Shown one piece after another: positions 47,440-63,524 of a DNA stretch of 64,000 nucleotides (position 1 is the first letter of the stretch; the number at the start of each line of letters is the position of its first letter). The notes beneath the pieces are model-generated. The model ran no database searches. It was not told the origin of the DNA and saw only the letters and a program-made list of their open reading frames with translations. The stretch is taken from assembly GCA_021442155.1 (NCBI GenBank), contig CM038215.1:206764982-206828981 (forward strand), written 5' to 3'. The stretch comes from Cymbidium sinense (taxonomy: Eukaryota; Streptophyta; Magnoliopsida; Asparagales; Orchidaceae). The position numbers and the translations under genes are program-made.

Positions 47440-47836
47440 GATTGGGGCTTGCTCCAAACCTATAGAGATGGTGCACAATGGCTTACTCCAAACCCAAAAG
47501 TGATGTATAAGAAGGATGCCATAGGGGGCTTGCTCTCAATCTAAAGAAAGAAAGAATGGTGTCACGAGAGGTTTAGTCTATACCTATGGGAATGGTGCAT
47601 GTTGGATTACTTCAAATTCAAAAGTGATGTATATGAAGGGTACCATAGAGGGCTTGCTCCCAACCTATAGAAAGCAAGAATGGCGCCACGAGGGGCTTGC
47701 TCCAAACTTGTGGGAATGGTACATGATGGCTTACTCCAAATCCAAAAGTGATGTATAGAAAAGATGTTACAGAGGGCTTGCACCTCCCAACCAATAGAAA
47801 GTATGAATGGTGCCACAAGGAGCTTGCTCCAAACTT
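47440..47836. repeat. Tandem repeat, about 124-bp higher-order unit
   Basis: Three copies of a 123-126-base unit, each built of two related halves of about 79 and 44 bases that share GGGCTTGCTCC. Overlapping minus-strand frames of about 70 residues with repeated VAPFLLSIGW-like segments are by-products of the tandem structure. Confidence 0.85.
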
Positions 47837-47854
47837 CACCTCATTTTCCTACAA

Positions 47855-48085
47855 AGGATGTTGCGTGAGTTCTCTTACTCCTATCTAGGTATGCTACTGA
47901 GAATGGATGTCATTGGAGTTATCACACACCTAACTTAGTTATGCTAATTGGAATAAGAGGTCACTTGAGTTTTCTTACACCAATCCAGAAAGATAGGACA
48001 TCACTCAGGTTCTCTCACACCAAATTTAGTTGTGTTAATTAAAATAGGATGGCACTCAAATTCTCTTGCACTAATCGTAATTAGC
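47855..48085. repeat. Short tandem repeat, period about 50 bp
   Basis: Four to five degenerate units with TCACTCGAGTTCTCTTACACC-like cores (47861, 47910, 47963, 48001, 48053). It adjoins the 124-bp array. Confidence 0.7.
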
Positions 48086-48233
48086 ACTGGAGTAAAATTT
48101 TAGAGAGAGATTTTGAATTTTGGTATATATATAGCTTTGAAGTGGAACTTATATTTGAAATTTTAAGTTGTGTGCATGAACTTAGAGTGGAGTTCAAGTT
48201 CATAGATAATTTAGAGAATGTTTTGATGGTCAT

Positions 48234-48235
<2 letters not shown>

Positions 48236-48296
<61 letters not shown>
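48236..48296. repeat. (TG)n microsatellite
   Basis: About 30 uninterrupted units. The poly Thr-His frame on the minus strand is an artefact. Confidence 0.97.
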
Positions 48297-48299
<3 letters not shown>

Positions 48300-48848
48300 A
48301 TGGACCCAATTAATTGCAAGCATGAAAACATAATTTTAATAAAGACATGATTTTGATTTTAACATCAATTCAGGTGGGTGTAAAGGAATAAGAACAACTA
48401 AGAGTAGTATTATATCTCCGAAGTCTTTAGGATCCAGTCAAAGTAGCTTAATCATTCATAGTGAAAGTAATTCACCCAGGCTTCTCAAGTATTATACTTT
48501 AATTTGCATTTAAATCAAAATCTAAATTTAGAGATGAATTCAAAGTTATTAGTAATTGAGCAAGGGAAGATCAAGTTAAGTTTCAATCAAATGCTCTCTC
48601 ATCTTCTTAGGGAAGGTGAGGGTATACTTAATGCTTAGCTTAATGGGTAACCATCCATGATAGTTTGGGATATCAAAATTAACCTTTAGAACATTTTGGT
48701 TTCCTTATCTAAGATTGTGGGGCATGCCTTAAGGTTGATTTAAAATTTGATTATTGTCAATGACTAGTTTGCTTCTTTCTATGGTGTTGATCAAAGTGGC
48801 AGGACATTGCCATTGCAATGATTGGTTTTCAGTGACATCTGTTAACGA
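48300..48848 (-). mobile_element. Possible leader of a second SIRE-like copy
   Basis: It lies beyond the primer-site-like sequence on the minus strand, where the 5' leader of an element should be. I recognise no coding motif, so this rests on position alone. Confidence 0.3.
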
Positions 48849-48863
48849 GCTCTGATACCCAAA
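48849..48863 (-). promoter_or_regulatory. Candidate primer site, tRNA-iMet type (minus)
   Basis: The minus strand reads TGGGTATCAGAGCTC, one inserted G from the TGGTATCAGAGC site. It directly follows the end of the SIRE-like LTR (CAATTCAACCCCTATTT). Confidence 0.5.
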
Positions 48864-50205
48864 ATAGGGGTTGAATTGGGTGATTAAAAAATTTCAAATT
48901 AAAACTTAAGATTTTGATTTTGTAATAAAATTGGTATAAAAAAATTATATGAATGACTTTAATTAAAGACCAAAGCAACCAACAAAACTAAATGTAGAAA
49001 AATAATAATAAAGTGGTAAAAGGTAATGATAAGAGACAAAGACTTTTATGTGGTTGGGACAAACCTAAAAAATCAGTCTATGTCCACCCTTAGTGACCCT
49101 GATTAGGACCACTAATCAAAATGAGATTATAATCAATCGCATGTACTTTTCTCACCAAGAAAGTACAATCCAACTCCATACTTCTCTACAATGGGAAAGT
49201 ATAACCCCAACTCCATACTTTCATATAATGGGTAAGTACAACCCCAACACCATACTTTCCTACAACAAACAAGTACAACCCCAACAAAATTCAAAAGAAC
49301 AAGAAAGAGAAAATTATAATTTTAATATCTAACTCTTAAATTTTAAATGTAATTTTGCACTTGAAGCCACTAAATAAAATTAAAACAAATAAGAAGAGAA
49401 AGGCTTATCCTTATATTTGTGTTTTATGAATGTAAATGAGTCAAAAATATCTTTAACACAATATGATAGAATGAAGTGATATTTTTAAAAGAAATTTTGG
49501 ATAAAATGATTTTGCAAAGATCTTAAACACAAAAACCAAGAAAACCAAAATTTTTGAAAGCATTAAAGAAATGTTTTCAATTCAATCTAACAAAAAAAAA
49601 GTCTTTTAAATCAATTTAAAGAAGCATGAAAAGAGATAAAAAAAATACTTTGACAATAAAGCATTTGAATCTTTTCATTCAAATCAAACTAATGAAAGCT
49701 AATGATTTAAAAGAACAAAGTGAAATGAATATTCTTACTTAAGTCCATTATGTATATGCAATGATATTAATGACTTGAAATTATCTTTCCAAAGCTTGAA
49801 AGAGGCTTGAATGATGTTGAAGATGATCTCCACTTAAAGGTTGTTGAAGATGTGAGGAGAGGATATGATCTTGTGCACTTCAATTCATGCAAACTTCAAG
49901 CAAGGTATCTGCCAAGGTAGAATCAATCAAGAAGAAGAGAGCTTTAGCACTTTTAATCCAAGAAGCACTCAAGAGATCAAATGCAAAGGGTTCAGCCTAG
50001 ATGGAGAGAAGCTAGAAGAAGAGAAGCTAGGAGAGAACCCCTTTAAATAAAATATGAACCCATAAGGGTTTGGCCAAGTTAAGAAGAAAAGAGGGTGGAA
50101 AGAGATGAGAGGGAACTATTAAGGAAAGAATTTGGTAATTGAATTCAAATCAAATTTGATTTGAATTAAATAAAATTTAAATCTCATGTGGGTGGCCACT
50201 CAAGC

Positions 50206-50208
<3 letters not shown>

Positions 50209-50239
<31 letters not shown>
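50209..50239. repeat. (GA)n microsatellite
   Basis: About 15 uninterrupted units inside the copia LTR. Confidence 0.95.
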
Positions 50240-50242
<3 letters not shown>

Positions 50243-51756
50243 ATAGAGATGTAGATAGCTTGTCATAATTAATCAACCCACACATGTTTGTTTCAGCCAT
50301 GTCAATCAAGGAGGACAATGTTTTATGGCAAGACTTGAAATTCAAATAATTAATCACATGATGATAAGTTGAATCCAATGAAGTGTATGGTCGATCAAGC
50401 TAGGATGGAAGAATCAAATTCATAACATAAATAAAATTAAGACAAAAAGGAATAACCCACATAATGAAGGGTTTGGCCATAGCAAGGTAAAAAAGAGGGA
50501 AATTTAATATGGCAAGTTTTTTTATTTTAAATCATTTAACATAAGATAATAATTCAAATTTTAAAAAAATTTGAATAAGTACAATCAACAAAGGCTAAGA
50601 GAGGAAAAGAGGTTTATGCATTTAACATAAATGACTCAAATCAATTTAAGGAAATAATCAAGCAATGAAAGGGTTGAATAAAATCAAAATTATTAAATTT
50701 AAATCTATCAAATGCATGGGATGGCCAAGGGGTTTCTTAATGGAGTTCAACCATGACTTAATTGCAATATTGAAGACATTAGTTAATTAATTTGATGGGA
50801 TTAAACAAGGCAAGCCAAGATAATAAATTTAAATAAAATAAATCAACGAAAATCAATAAGTGAATTTTAACCAAGACTTTCCAACATAGGATAAGCTTCA
50901 ATTAAGGAAAATAAATTAGCTATAAATAATGGGGAACCAATTTAGAAACTTTTAGAAATAATTACATAAATTAACTTAATTAAAAATTAAATAAATTGGG
51001 GGTCAGCCAAATAATTCCCAAAATGGAAAAACTAGTTTTTAAAATTCACTTAATTCAAGATCCAATCATTTTCAAATTTTAATCAACTTACATAAAGTTA
51101 ATTAAAATTAAATATGATGAATAAAATATATTATGGGTCGTCCACATCATGCCATATGAGATAGAACTCATTTGGAAACAAATCATGTTAAAATGCAATT
51201 TAAATTTCAAAAACACTTAAATTTAAATTTAAAACAAATATAAATTTAAAAATTCAATAAATGAGGGAAACTAATATGATAATAATTTGAATAAATCCCA
51301 TAAGATTTTTCATGCCAAAATTCATAAAAAATTTGGTCAAAATAAAAAGTAAATGAAGATTATTGCTAGGAGAGAGAAAATAAATAATTGGAGAGATAAA
51401 AAAGAATAATTTGGATAATGAAAGGATAATTTGATTCGCATGCTAAAAATGGGTGATTTGTAAGACAAAGCATAGAAATAACTTTATGAAGTATGAAATA
51501 AATACAACACACTTTAAAAGGCCGGATAAGGCTTAATCTCATGCAAGTGCTCAAATTATTTAAAAAGGATAATTCCAAGAATAATTAAAAAAATGATGCA
51601 ATTAAATTATATAAAAAATATATAAAAGAGAATTTAAGTCATTATTTTTAAATGCTTGAGCTCTTATTTGTCTTATTATTAAAAAACCTAGGAAGATTCT
51701 CAAACTACCCTAGTCTAGTTGATATTGACTTTCTAAATCTAATCGGGCACACTAAA

Positions 51757-52051
51757 TATCTGTTTGGGGCAGTTGTAGCTTTTTGAAAAGCTAGTTGTAA
51801 AGTTGTTGTGGAGAAAGTAGCTTTTTGAAAAGATATTATTTGTGTTACAAATATTTTTTTTTTTGAAAAATTCAAAAAATAACTTTTTGACAGTCACCAC
51901 ACTCTAATAGCTCTTGTTCTCAAAATAGTTTTTTCACCACAAAACTTTCTAAAAAGAGGTCAAAAATCCAGTAGCCAAATAAAGTTACTTTACTTTCTAG
52001 CTGCTTTCTGAAAATGCAAAGCACTCAGAAAACTTTCCCAAATGCACCATA
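51757..52051. mobile_element. MITE candidate (about 0.3 kb)
   Basis: The left end TATCTGTTTGGGG and the inverted right end TATGGTGCATTTGGGA form imperfect terminal inverted repeats, and internal AGCTTTTTGAAAAGCT words are palindromic. The layout resembles short non-autonomous plant DNA transposons with GTTTGG-type ends. The target duplication is unclear, so the superfamily is left open. Confidence 0.5.
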
Positions 52052-52519
52052 AGTCTAGTTAGCTTCTTATAACACTTAAAATAAAATATTAGTTCCATCC
52101 AATCATATATTTGTTATCATCGAAATTAATTGTATAAGTAATAAGGCTCATGAAGTTAACAATCTCACCTTTTTTATGATGATAAATCTCTGTTGATAAT
52201 GTTTAGAAATAAAGGTACAAAGTGAAATTTCATCTTCTTTTTAAGCAAAGATGTATTTAATTAATCTAATAAATTTTACAAGTAAAGTTTAAACAAGTTA
52301 CAAACATAATGAAATAAAATATATAGCAAAGTAAAATAAAGTAGCTAAGTAAAACATGTAGCAATAACAGATAAAATAGCTCTCCCTAAATCTATGCATA
52401 TTTAAATATTTGGAAACAAAACCAACGTATAAATTTCTCTCCCTTTTAATAGCATCTAAAAGATATAAACTTATAAAATATGCTAAAAATAAATTTTATT
52501 TAAATAAATGGATCTAAAA

Positions 52520-53190
52520 TGTGAAGCATACTTCTCAATACATAAAAAAGTTCTTCAAGTAATGTTTTATAAAATTATCAATAAATTGTAAATTAGTAGT
52601 TATGAATTTAACATTAACATCACATTTATAAATATAATCTCTAATAAAGTGGTGTCTAATCTCAATATATTCAATCTGTGGTTGCATGTGTTCTAGCCTA
52701 ATGTCAAAGTCTTCTAATTATTTCTTTAACTAAAGAATTTGAGAAACACAACTTTCAACAGCTATGTCCTCAGTGTTAGCAGTATAAAGAGCAACATACT
52801 TTTATTTTCTAGAAAACCAAGGCACAAGAGTTGATTCTAAAAATTCACATGTACCTTATGTGCTTTTCCTATCTATTTTACAACCAACAAAGTCAACATC
52901 AAAAGAAACAACCAAATCACATGACAAAGAATTTTTAGGATACCATAAACCTAATCTAGAAGTACCAATTAAATAATGAAATACATGCTTGAAATCAATT
53001 AGAAGAGAGTCCTTAGGAACAACCTGAAAAATGAGCACACAAACGAATGTCAAACATAATATCAGGCCTACTAGTATTAAGGTATAAAAGTGAACCTATT
53101 ATACTCCTATAAAGATTCATATTTTTGGGTTTACTTGATTCATCTAATTCCAATTTAATGGATGGGCTCACTGGGGTTTTATTAGATTTG
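52520..53190 (-). pseudogene. Ty1/copia RNase H relic
   Basis: Minus-strand frames read MNLYRSIIGSLLYLNTSRPDIMF, FHYLIGTSRLGLWYPK and GCKIDRKST, then VALYTANTEDIAVESC (normally VALSTAEAEYIAA) and an RHHF-like end. This is the SIRE-type C-terminal pol, downstream of RT and just before the LTR. Several stops and frameshifts interrupt it. Confidence 0.85.
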
Positions 53191-53572
53191 AATCTCTTTA
53201 TGTCAAACATTTCAATCAAATTAATTGTATACTAAGTTTGATAAATGAATGTGTCATTTTCTTGCTATCTCACTTGAAGACCCATAAAAAAATCAAGTTT
53301 CCCCATCAAACTAATTTTGAATTCTTTAAATATCAAAGATGAGAACTCAACACATAAATATTTATTTATACTTCTAAACAAAATGTCATCCATATGCATT
53401 TACACAATAATCAAGTCACTTATGTTTTGGAGAAATAAGGTGATGTCTACTCTACCCTTTATAAACCCATTTATCAATACGAAAACTACTCAACCTATTA
53501 TACCAAGCCCGAGAAACCTATTTTAAACCAGATAAAGCTTTTTTCAATTAAAAACATGATCAGAAAATTCTA
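53191..53572 (-). pseudogene. Ty1/copia RT relic, C-terminal half
   Basis: On the minus strand DHVFKLKKAL-like residues, then the catalytic box as HMDDILFRSIN (about 53396-53362; usually YVDD), a degenerate FFLGLQ-like segment, and MIEMFDIKRFKSNKTPVSP. It is separated from the N-terminal RT half (56100-56515) by an inserted LTR. Frameshifts are frequent. Confidence 0.8.
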
Positions 53573-56095
53573 TGCTCCCAAAACTAAGTCACTATACAAC
53601 CCGAGAGGCTTAGGAGGTGAATTGAGCATTATTAAAAATTTTAAAAGTTAAATCTTAAATTTTAACTTTTTGTAGAAAATTAATTTTTGATTTTATAATG
53701 ACAAGATATAATTCTCAATGCAGCAAAAAATAAAGTAAAATAAAGTAAAGAGATATAATAGGCACACAATTTTTACATGGTTCGGCCAAACTCCAAAACT
53801 GGCTTACGTTCATGCCTAGCCACCCTTAATTAGAAATACACTAAATGTAAAATTGCTTACAAACTCTACTCTCCTATAACATGGCAGGTACAACCCCTAC
53901 AACAACATGTACTCTTCTACAAAAGGGCGAATACAACCCTAAAAAAAAATTTTACAGCACGAAAATAAAAATACAAAATAATAAATTTTGATAAAATATA
54001 TCTTTTACAAATATACCAAGCTATCCAATTCAAAAAGTGATCTCACAACTTATAAATGATCATATTATAGCTTGCAATTTTAATAAGATAGAATGCTCAC
54101 TTAATTTTGATAAGAAATAATAAAACAAATATCTTAAAGTAATCTTACTTAGATGTTTATGTTATTACAATTTGTAGACTAATATAAAATTAATTTCAAA
54201 ATAAATTCCCGATAGTCTATTGCACAATAAAATAAATATCAACCAGGAATAACTTTAAGTTTAAGAAAAACTATACCTAGTATTTACTTAATAGTGTAAG
54301 AATGATTACCTCTCTAATAAAATTCTTTTTTTAATTAATAAACAATAAAAATAGTAAGCTTTATTAAATTTCAACAAGATAAAATTACTTAAATAAAGGA
54401 TATTAGTTGGAATAAAATGATAAGTGACAAATAAAATAACTTTAACTTTTATAAATTTTATTTTGATAAAGAAACTTATTATATAATAAATCTAGCATAT
54501 ACTCTAAAATTTCAGCAAATAATTTATTTTATTTCAACCAAAATGATACTTTAAATTAATAAAAATGATTGCTAAATACTTAAATAAAATTAGTATATAA
54601 TAGATCTAAGTAAACTAGAAAAACTTTTAATTGAATTGAGAGATCTACCAAATAAGAAAGTATTTTTGGCACAATAAATTAATTTTAAATACATAAAATA
54701 TAGTTTTAAAATAAACCTAAGAATAAATTATCTTTCAAATAAGACTAATGAAGAAATATTTTGAGAAACCAAAAAAAAATTTGTAGGAAGATAAAAATTT
54801 CATCAAGATGAAATACATCCTACAAACCATTACAAAAGTTTTTCACAAAAAAATGATTGAAGAAAATTTGATGTGAAAAACTTAAACTTTGATGTCCAAA
54901 GACTAATCCACCAAAAAATAAAAATTTGAAAGAACAAATAAATGGTGAAAATAGTATAAACAACTAAAAGAGATTAAGATCAAGAAAAAATAAACTCAAG
55001 TAATTTGAGAAAGCTTACTTAGTTGAAGATGTTAAAGCTTCCAAACCAAGAATTTGATCTTGCAATACTTGGCGAACACTTGGAAGAAAAATCTAAGAAT
55101 TTTTTTGTTAGATTTGCTAGAGATATTTTGAAGTTGAAATGAGCAACCCTTTTATGAAGAAAATGAGGACTATTTATAAGCAAGAATGTCATTTTCAATT
55201 ATTTCAAAGAGATATAATATTCTAACTTCATTTTATCATATAATAATTTAATATTTAATAATAATATAATTTATATTAAATAAATATTAAATTAAAATAG
55301 CTAAAATTGGCTAGTTACACTGGAAAGTCAAAAATAATCAAATATGGCTTTTAATATATTCAAAGCATGTAGCATGCATTCATTATTAAAATCAGCTAAA
55401 GTTTGAAATTTCATAGTAAATTCAATTTTAATCAAACATGGGTGTGACCTATCCAATTAAAAGAAAAAAAATACAAAGAATCCATTGGAGATGAAATCAA
55501 ATCTAATTTTCTTGATTATAAAATGATTTTGGTTGAAATACAAAATTTCATGTTTTTTTTTTAATTTTGAAATATAACATTTAAAAATTTTGATATAATT
55601 TAGATATAATCACACATATGTTAGTTATCATATAACTTTTAAATTAAATTAGAATATTTAATTATATTAAGTACATAAACTAGTTACACTCAATAGTCAT
55701 AATTAATTATCATTTATTATTTTGACAATTTAAATGTTATGTATGAAGCATATAATTGAATGTGAATTAGATAAAAATTTATATAAATTAATCTCATTAT
55801 TATTATTTAAAATAAATAAAAATAATATATTAAGTTGTAAGTAAATTAATTCATGCCAATGAACTCATATGAACCTCTAAGATAATTCTAAATGTATACA
55901 ACCTAAAATATTGTGCTTTAAGGTATCCATTTTGATCTATCTTTCATTCTTCTATACTTGCAATTTCATCAAACAAATAGTGAGAGGTATTGGATGTGTA
56001 ATTAGCCATCAATATATCTAAAACACATGAAACATACATTAGAACATCCAAGCATTTATTTGTTATCATCAAAATTAATAGGATTGAACATAAGA
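53573..56095 (-). mobile_element. SIRE-like LTR inserted into copia RT (2.5 kb)
   Basis: On the minus strand it starts near 56090 with TGTTCAATCCTATTAATTTTGATG and ends at 53573 with TTTTGGGAGCA. The flanking pol halves (PLGF at one side, FSDHVFKL at the other) are consecutive in an uninterrupted copia RT. No internal domain or second LTR is present, so it looks like a solo LTR. The exact 5-bp duplication could not be fixed. It is AT-rich with no genes. Confidence 0.7.
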
Positions 56096-56099
56096 CTTA

Positions 56100-56515
56100 T
56101 AAAGACAACAAAACCCAAGGGGTTCTCTACGAAGACATCCTGATCAATAAACTCATTTAGGAATATGCTTTTCACATTCATTTGAAAGAGTTAAAAATTC
56201 ATATAACAAGCATAAGCAAGGAGCAACCTAACAGCCTCTGGTCTTGCTTATGGGTGCAAAGGATTCCTAAAATCTATCCCCTCAACTTGTGTGAGCAACT
56301 AAATTAGCTTTATATCTAATAATAAAATGTGGGTCATCTAACTTATTTCTAAAGACCCATTTAATTCCAATCACATTTTAATATTGTGGTCTAGGGACTA
56401 ATTCCCAAACATCATTCCTATCAAATGATTCAATTCCTCCTCTATAGCTACAATCTAATTATAATCTTTCAAAGCTTCATCGATAGATTTAGGTTCAATC
56501 TCACATAAAAAATAG
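56100..56515 (-). pseudogene. Ty1/copia RT relic, N-terminal half
   Basis: The minus strand shows FLCEIEPKSIDEALKD, EELNHL, EGIDF, then across frames LLLAYACYMNF and QDVFVENPLGF-like segments. These match the start of the copia RT domain (RVT_2). Continuity with 53572 is broken only by the inserted LTR. Confidence 0.8.
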
Positions 56516-57640
56516 AATGATTAATCACATCCTTAAAATTTCTTTTAGTCTTAACACCTTAGGATGGATCTCTTATAATCAAGTCTTTAGTATGATTCAT
56601 ATTAAATCTTTAATCTTTTAGCATATAATAATCAACTTTTTCTTCCAAATTAATTTTCTTAAAATCTTATACCTCATCATTAACTAAATCAACTCTAATA
56701 GAATCAACTAAGTTTTTATCAAATATTATGTGTACATATTCTTCTACAATCATCTTTCTCTTATTAAATAATTTATAAGATCAATGAGACAAAGAATAAC
56801 CCAAAAAGATTCCATCATTCAAATTTGCTACTAAAGTTTCCTAAAGATTCATTTCTATTATTCAAGATAAAACACTTGCAACCAAAAATATGAAAATGAC
56901 CAATCTTAAGCTTCTTTCTAAGGAACAACTCATAGGGGGCCTTCTTAAAGATAAAGATAGAATAAACTTTATTCATCACATAATAAGTACAATTAATAGC
57001 TTCAACCCAAAAGTATTTAGGTAATACATAGTCATCCAACATGGCTCTACTCAACTCAATCAAAATCTTATTTTCCTTCTATACAACACCATTCTATTGG
57101 GAAGTCCTAAGAGGAAAGAAATTATATTTAATTCCAAATTCATCATAAAAATTCTCAAATAGTTAATTTTCAAACTCTCCTTTGAACTATTCTAATCAAA
57201 CAACATTGATTTCTTTAAATATAGTTTGCAATTTTTTTAAAACATCAAATACTTCATGTTTATGTCTTAAGAACATACCTAAGTAAATAAAAAAAAGTCA
57301 TCAACAATAAAAAATCCATAAAATTTACAGCCTAAGCTAGCAATGCTAAAGGGTCCAAGCAGATCCATATGCAAAAGTTATAATGCTCTTGAAGTATAAA
57401 TAATGTTTTTATTTCTGAAAGAATATTTTTGGATGTTTTCAATGTATACATGCATCACAAAAATAATCAGAATGAAATTTAATTTTTGTAAAACCATCTA
57501 TTAATCAAGTTGTGTGATTTTATTTAAAATATATATATGTTAACATGACATAACCGTTTGTGCCACAACCAAACATCATCATGTGTACTTTTGAAGAAAA
57601 AAAATTTAAACTAGCATCACAGGAATTTTTAAATCAATTA
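56516..57640 (-). pseudogene. Ty1/copia integrase relic
   Basis: From the sense start: HDDVWLWHKRLCH (about 57590, GAG-pre-integrase motif), a degenerate cysteine pair, LLHMDLLGPFSIASLGCKFYGFFIVDD (about 57400-57320, with both catalytic aspartates), and MLDDYVLPKYFWVEAINCTYYVMN plus KAPYELF and FGCKCFILN (open frame 57063-56815). Stops and frameshifts are common. Integrase precedes RT, as expected for Ty1/copia. Confidence 0.85.
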
Positions 57641-58200
57641 AATAGATATTTTTATGCCTATGACCTACAAGTAAAATAATTTTTTTTTATTTCTAATAAC
57701 ACAAAAGGAAGTGTGAAATTCAACATTTAAACCATTGTCACATAATTGGCTAATTGAAATTAAATTATACTTCAAACCATCAACAAGAAATATGTTTTTC
57801 TAATGTAATTGATATATATATATATATATATAATCAATGCCAATGATTTTACCTTTATCATTATGACCATAAATGACATATCCATCTTCACAATGTTCTA
57901 AATGATTAAATTTGACTTGTCACCTATCATATGCCTTAAACATCCATAGTCCAAGTACCTGCCTTCCTTGATCTTGCTTTGATGGCAATCCTATGAAATA
58001 AAAATCAAGGGTCAACTTTTGGAACCCAAACATATTTGGGTTCGCATCATATAGAAATAGTATGTAATGAATATTGTGTATGTGTTGTTGCATTTTAAAT
58101 TGTTGGTAATCAAACAAAATTTGTTTTAAGAAATATTTATGATTTACATGGCAATCAAATGATATGTGACCACTTTTATTGCAGAAATTTATTCCAAACA
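57641..58200 (-). pseudogene. Ty1/copia protease and second zinc-knuckle relic
   Basis: Near 58185-58140 is FCNKSGHISFDCH, a zinc-knuckle-like segment found before the protease in SIRE-type polyproteins. At about 57955-57900 a frame reads YLDYGCLRHMIGDKS, the copia protease active site (normally LDSGCSRHMTGD) with the serine of DSG replaced. EDGYVIYGHNDKGKIIGI follows. An (AT)n run lies at 57812-57832. Confidence 0.8.
57812..57832. repeat. (AT)n microsatellite
   Basis: About 10 AT units within the decayed protease region. Confidence 0.9.
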
Positions 58201-59280
58201 TTTGTATTAGTATAAGGTCAATATCTTCATGATTTTGATGCAATAAATGATTTACCTCTCTAGATGAAGCATGTGAATGAGAACCACAACAATTATTCAA
58301 TCTTGCATGTGATAAAGTATTTTCTCTTTTTAAGTTTTCAATAAGCAATGATTGATCTACTAAAAATTTGTTCTTATATTTTAATTCACTACATTAACCT
58401 TTTAAAGATTAAACATGCAATTTTATTTTATTTTTCTAAAATGTTGTAATTTCTTTTTAGTTTTGTATATTTGTGCATTAGCACATTAAATGCATCATTT
58501 AATTCTTCATAATAAATTTCTTCACATACCTCATTTAAAGTTTCCATCCACCATAAGACATATATTGGATTCTTCCTTAGATGTTCAATCACTCAATTCA
58601 TCTGAATCTAAATTTTTCCCATGACACTCTTTTCTTTTTATTTTGAGATTTTTATTTTTCTAGCTTTTCTTTCCCTTACCTTGCTTTTCTTTCTTAGCAA
58701 TTTATGGGCAATCTACCCTTATATGTTTGAGCTTTTTGCAATTATAGCAAACTCTTCCTTCACCAACATTAGACTTTTTTAGTATGCAATCTATATATTT
58801 TAGATTTAAAATATCTTTGCTTTTTTCTTTTACAGCATATTTCTCAACTTCTTTGAAAGCATGGAAATCTCATCATTGTCCAATTCATAACTTAAAGTAT
58901 TCTCCTTACTAGCATACTCTACCCACAAAGAAATTATTTTCTCTTTCTTTTAGGAAGAGTTATTTTCCTCTCTTTTTGCTAAGACATATTCATAAGAAAA
59001 GACCTAAGAAGCTAATCAAGTGGATATGTATTTAAATCTTTAGCTTCACTAATTATTGTTACATTTACATCCCATTATTTTGGAGCACACCTCAAGATTT
59101 TGTAAACTAAATCTTCATTTCTATGTTTTCTTCCTAGAGAAAGCAATGCATTAATTAGTTTCACAACTTGGGTACACATATTAGAACTAGCTTCATTTGG
59201 CAACATGTGAAATAATTCATACTCATGCATTAATCTAATTTTGAAAAGTCAAAGATCTTGATTAAAAAGAAAAAATTAGG
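58201..59280 (-). pseudogene. Ty1/copia gag relic (UBN2-type)
   Basis: The minus strand reads LMHEYELFHMLPNEASSNMCTQVVKLINALLSLGRKHRNEDLVYKILRCAPK and EAKDLNTYPLD (about 59240-58990), a clear match to SIRE-type Gag. A CCHC knuckle CYNCKKLKHIRVDC follows near 58755-58710, then basic residues. The N-terminal part is missing: similarity ends near 59280, where sequence belonging to giant-LTR copy H takes over. Confidence 0.85.
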
Positions 59281-59689
59281 ATTTTAAAGTCAATCATCTT
59301 GATTAAAACAATTTAAAATTTATAAAAGATGGGTTTTGGGAATAGAATAAAGATTAATGTATCATGAAATGGTTAAATTGATTAGCAAAAATATAAACAT
59401 TTTCTAAACTATGGAATCTGAGACCCATTGAAGGATCTATTGGAAGATTCTAGAACCTACTCTTTAGTTAATGATAAACAATAGGTTCTAGAATATGCTC
59501 AGTAGTTAATGATAAACAAGAGGTTCTAGAACCAAATATAATGATGTTTGCAACACGTACCCAGAGAAAAAATAGACAATATATCCAACAAAATGAATGA
59601 TAATCAAAGCCTATGAGTAGCATAAGCATACTACAAATATATGAAGATAAAAACTAACTACAAAAGATGGAGAGAGAAACTTTCCTAGC
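59281..59689 (-). mobile_element. Internal remnant beside giant LTR copy H
   Basis: The right 60 bases (AAAGATGGAGAGAGAAAC) match the F1 leader at 21030-21050. A 38-base direct repeat (59466 and 59504) ends in GGTTCTAGAACC palindromes. No coding motif. Confidence 0.5.
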
Positions 59690-59710
59690 ATAATCACCAA
59701 AAAAAATCTA
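59690..59710 (-). promoter_or_regulatory. Candidate primer site, copy H (minus strand)
   Basis: The minus strand after the LTR end reads GATTTTTTTTGGTGATTATG then CTAGGAAAG, the counterpart of 21050-21071 and the closer match to a TGGCGACTCTGCTGGGGA-like site. Confidence 0.45.

Positions 59711-63524
<3,814 letters not shown>

Larger units (their letters stand above)
48866..52142 (-). mobile_element. SIRE-like Ty1/copia LTR (about 3.3 kb)
   Basis: Its sense start near 52142 contains TTTCGATGATAACAAA and its end near 48866 contains CAATTCAACCCC, both like the LTR at 53573-56095. A shared internal landmark is the ATGTGGTTGGGACAAACC / ACATGGTTCGGCC segment (49055 and 53775). It lies just beyond the RNase H end of the minus-strand copia pol, as a 3' LTR should, yet a primer site follows on its other side. 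It includes a GA microsatellite and a MITE candidate (51757-52051). No genes. Confidence 0.65.

Noticed and set aside
47440..48085. CRISPR-like array of repeats and spacers
   Set aside because: Units are degenerate and contiguous, without constant short repeats and unique spacers, and the context is a plant genome.
48081..48323. Poly Thr-His frame over the (TG)n run
   Set aside because: Artefact of the microsatellite.
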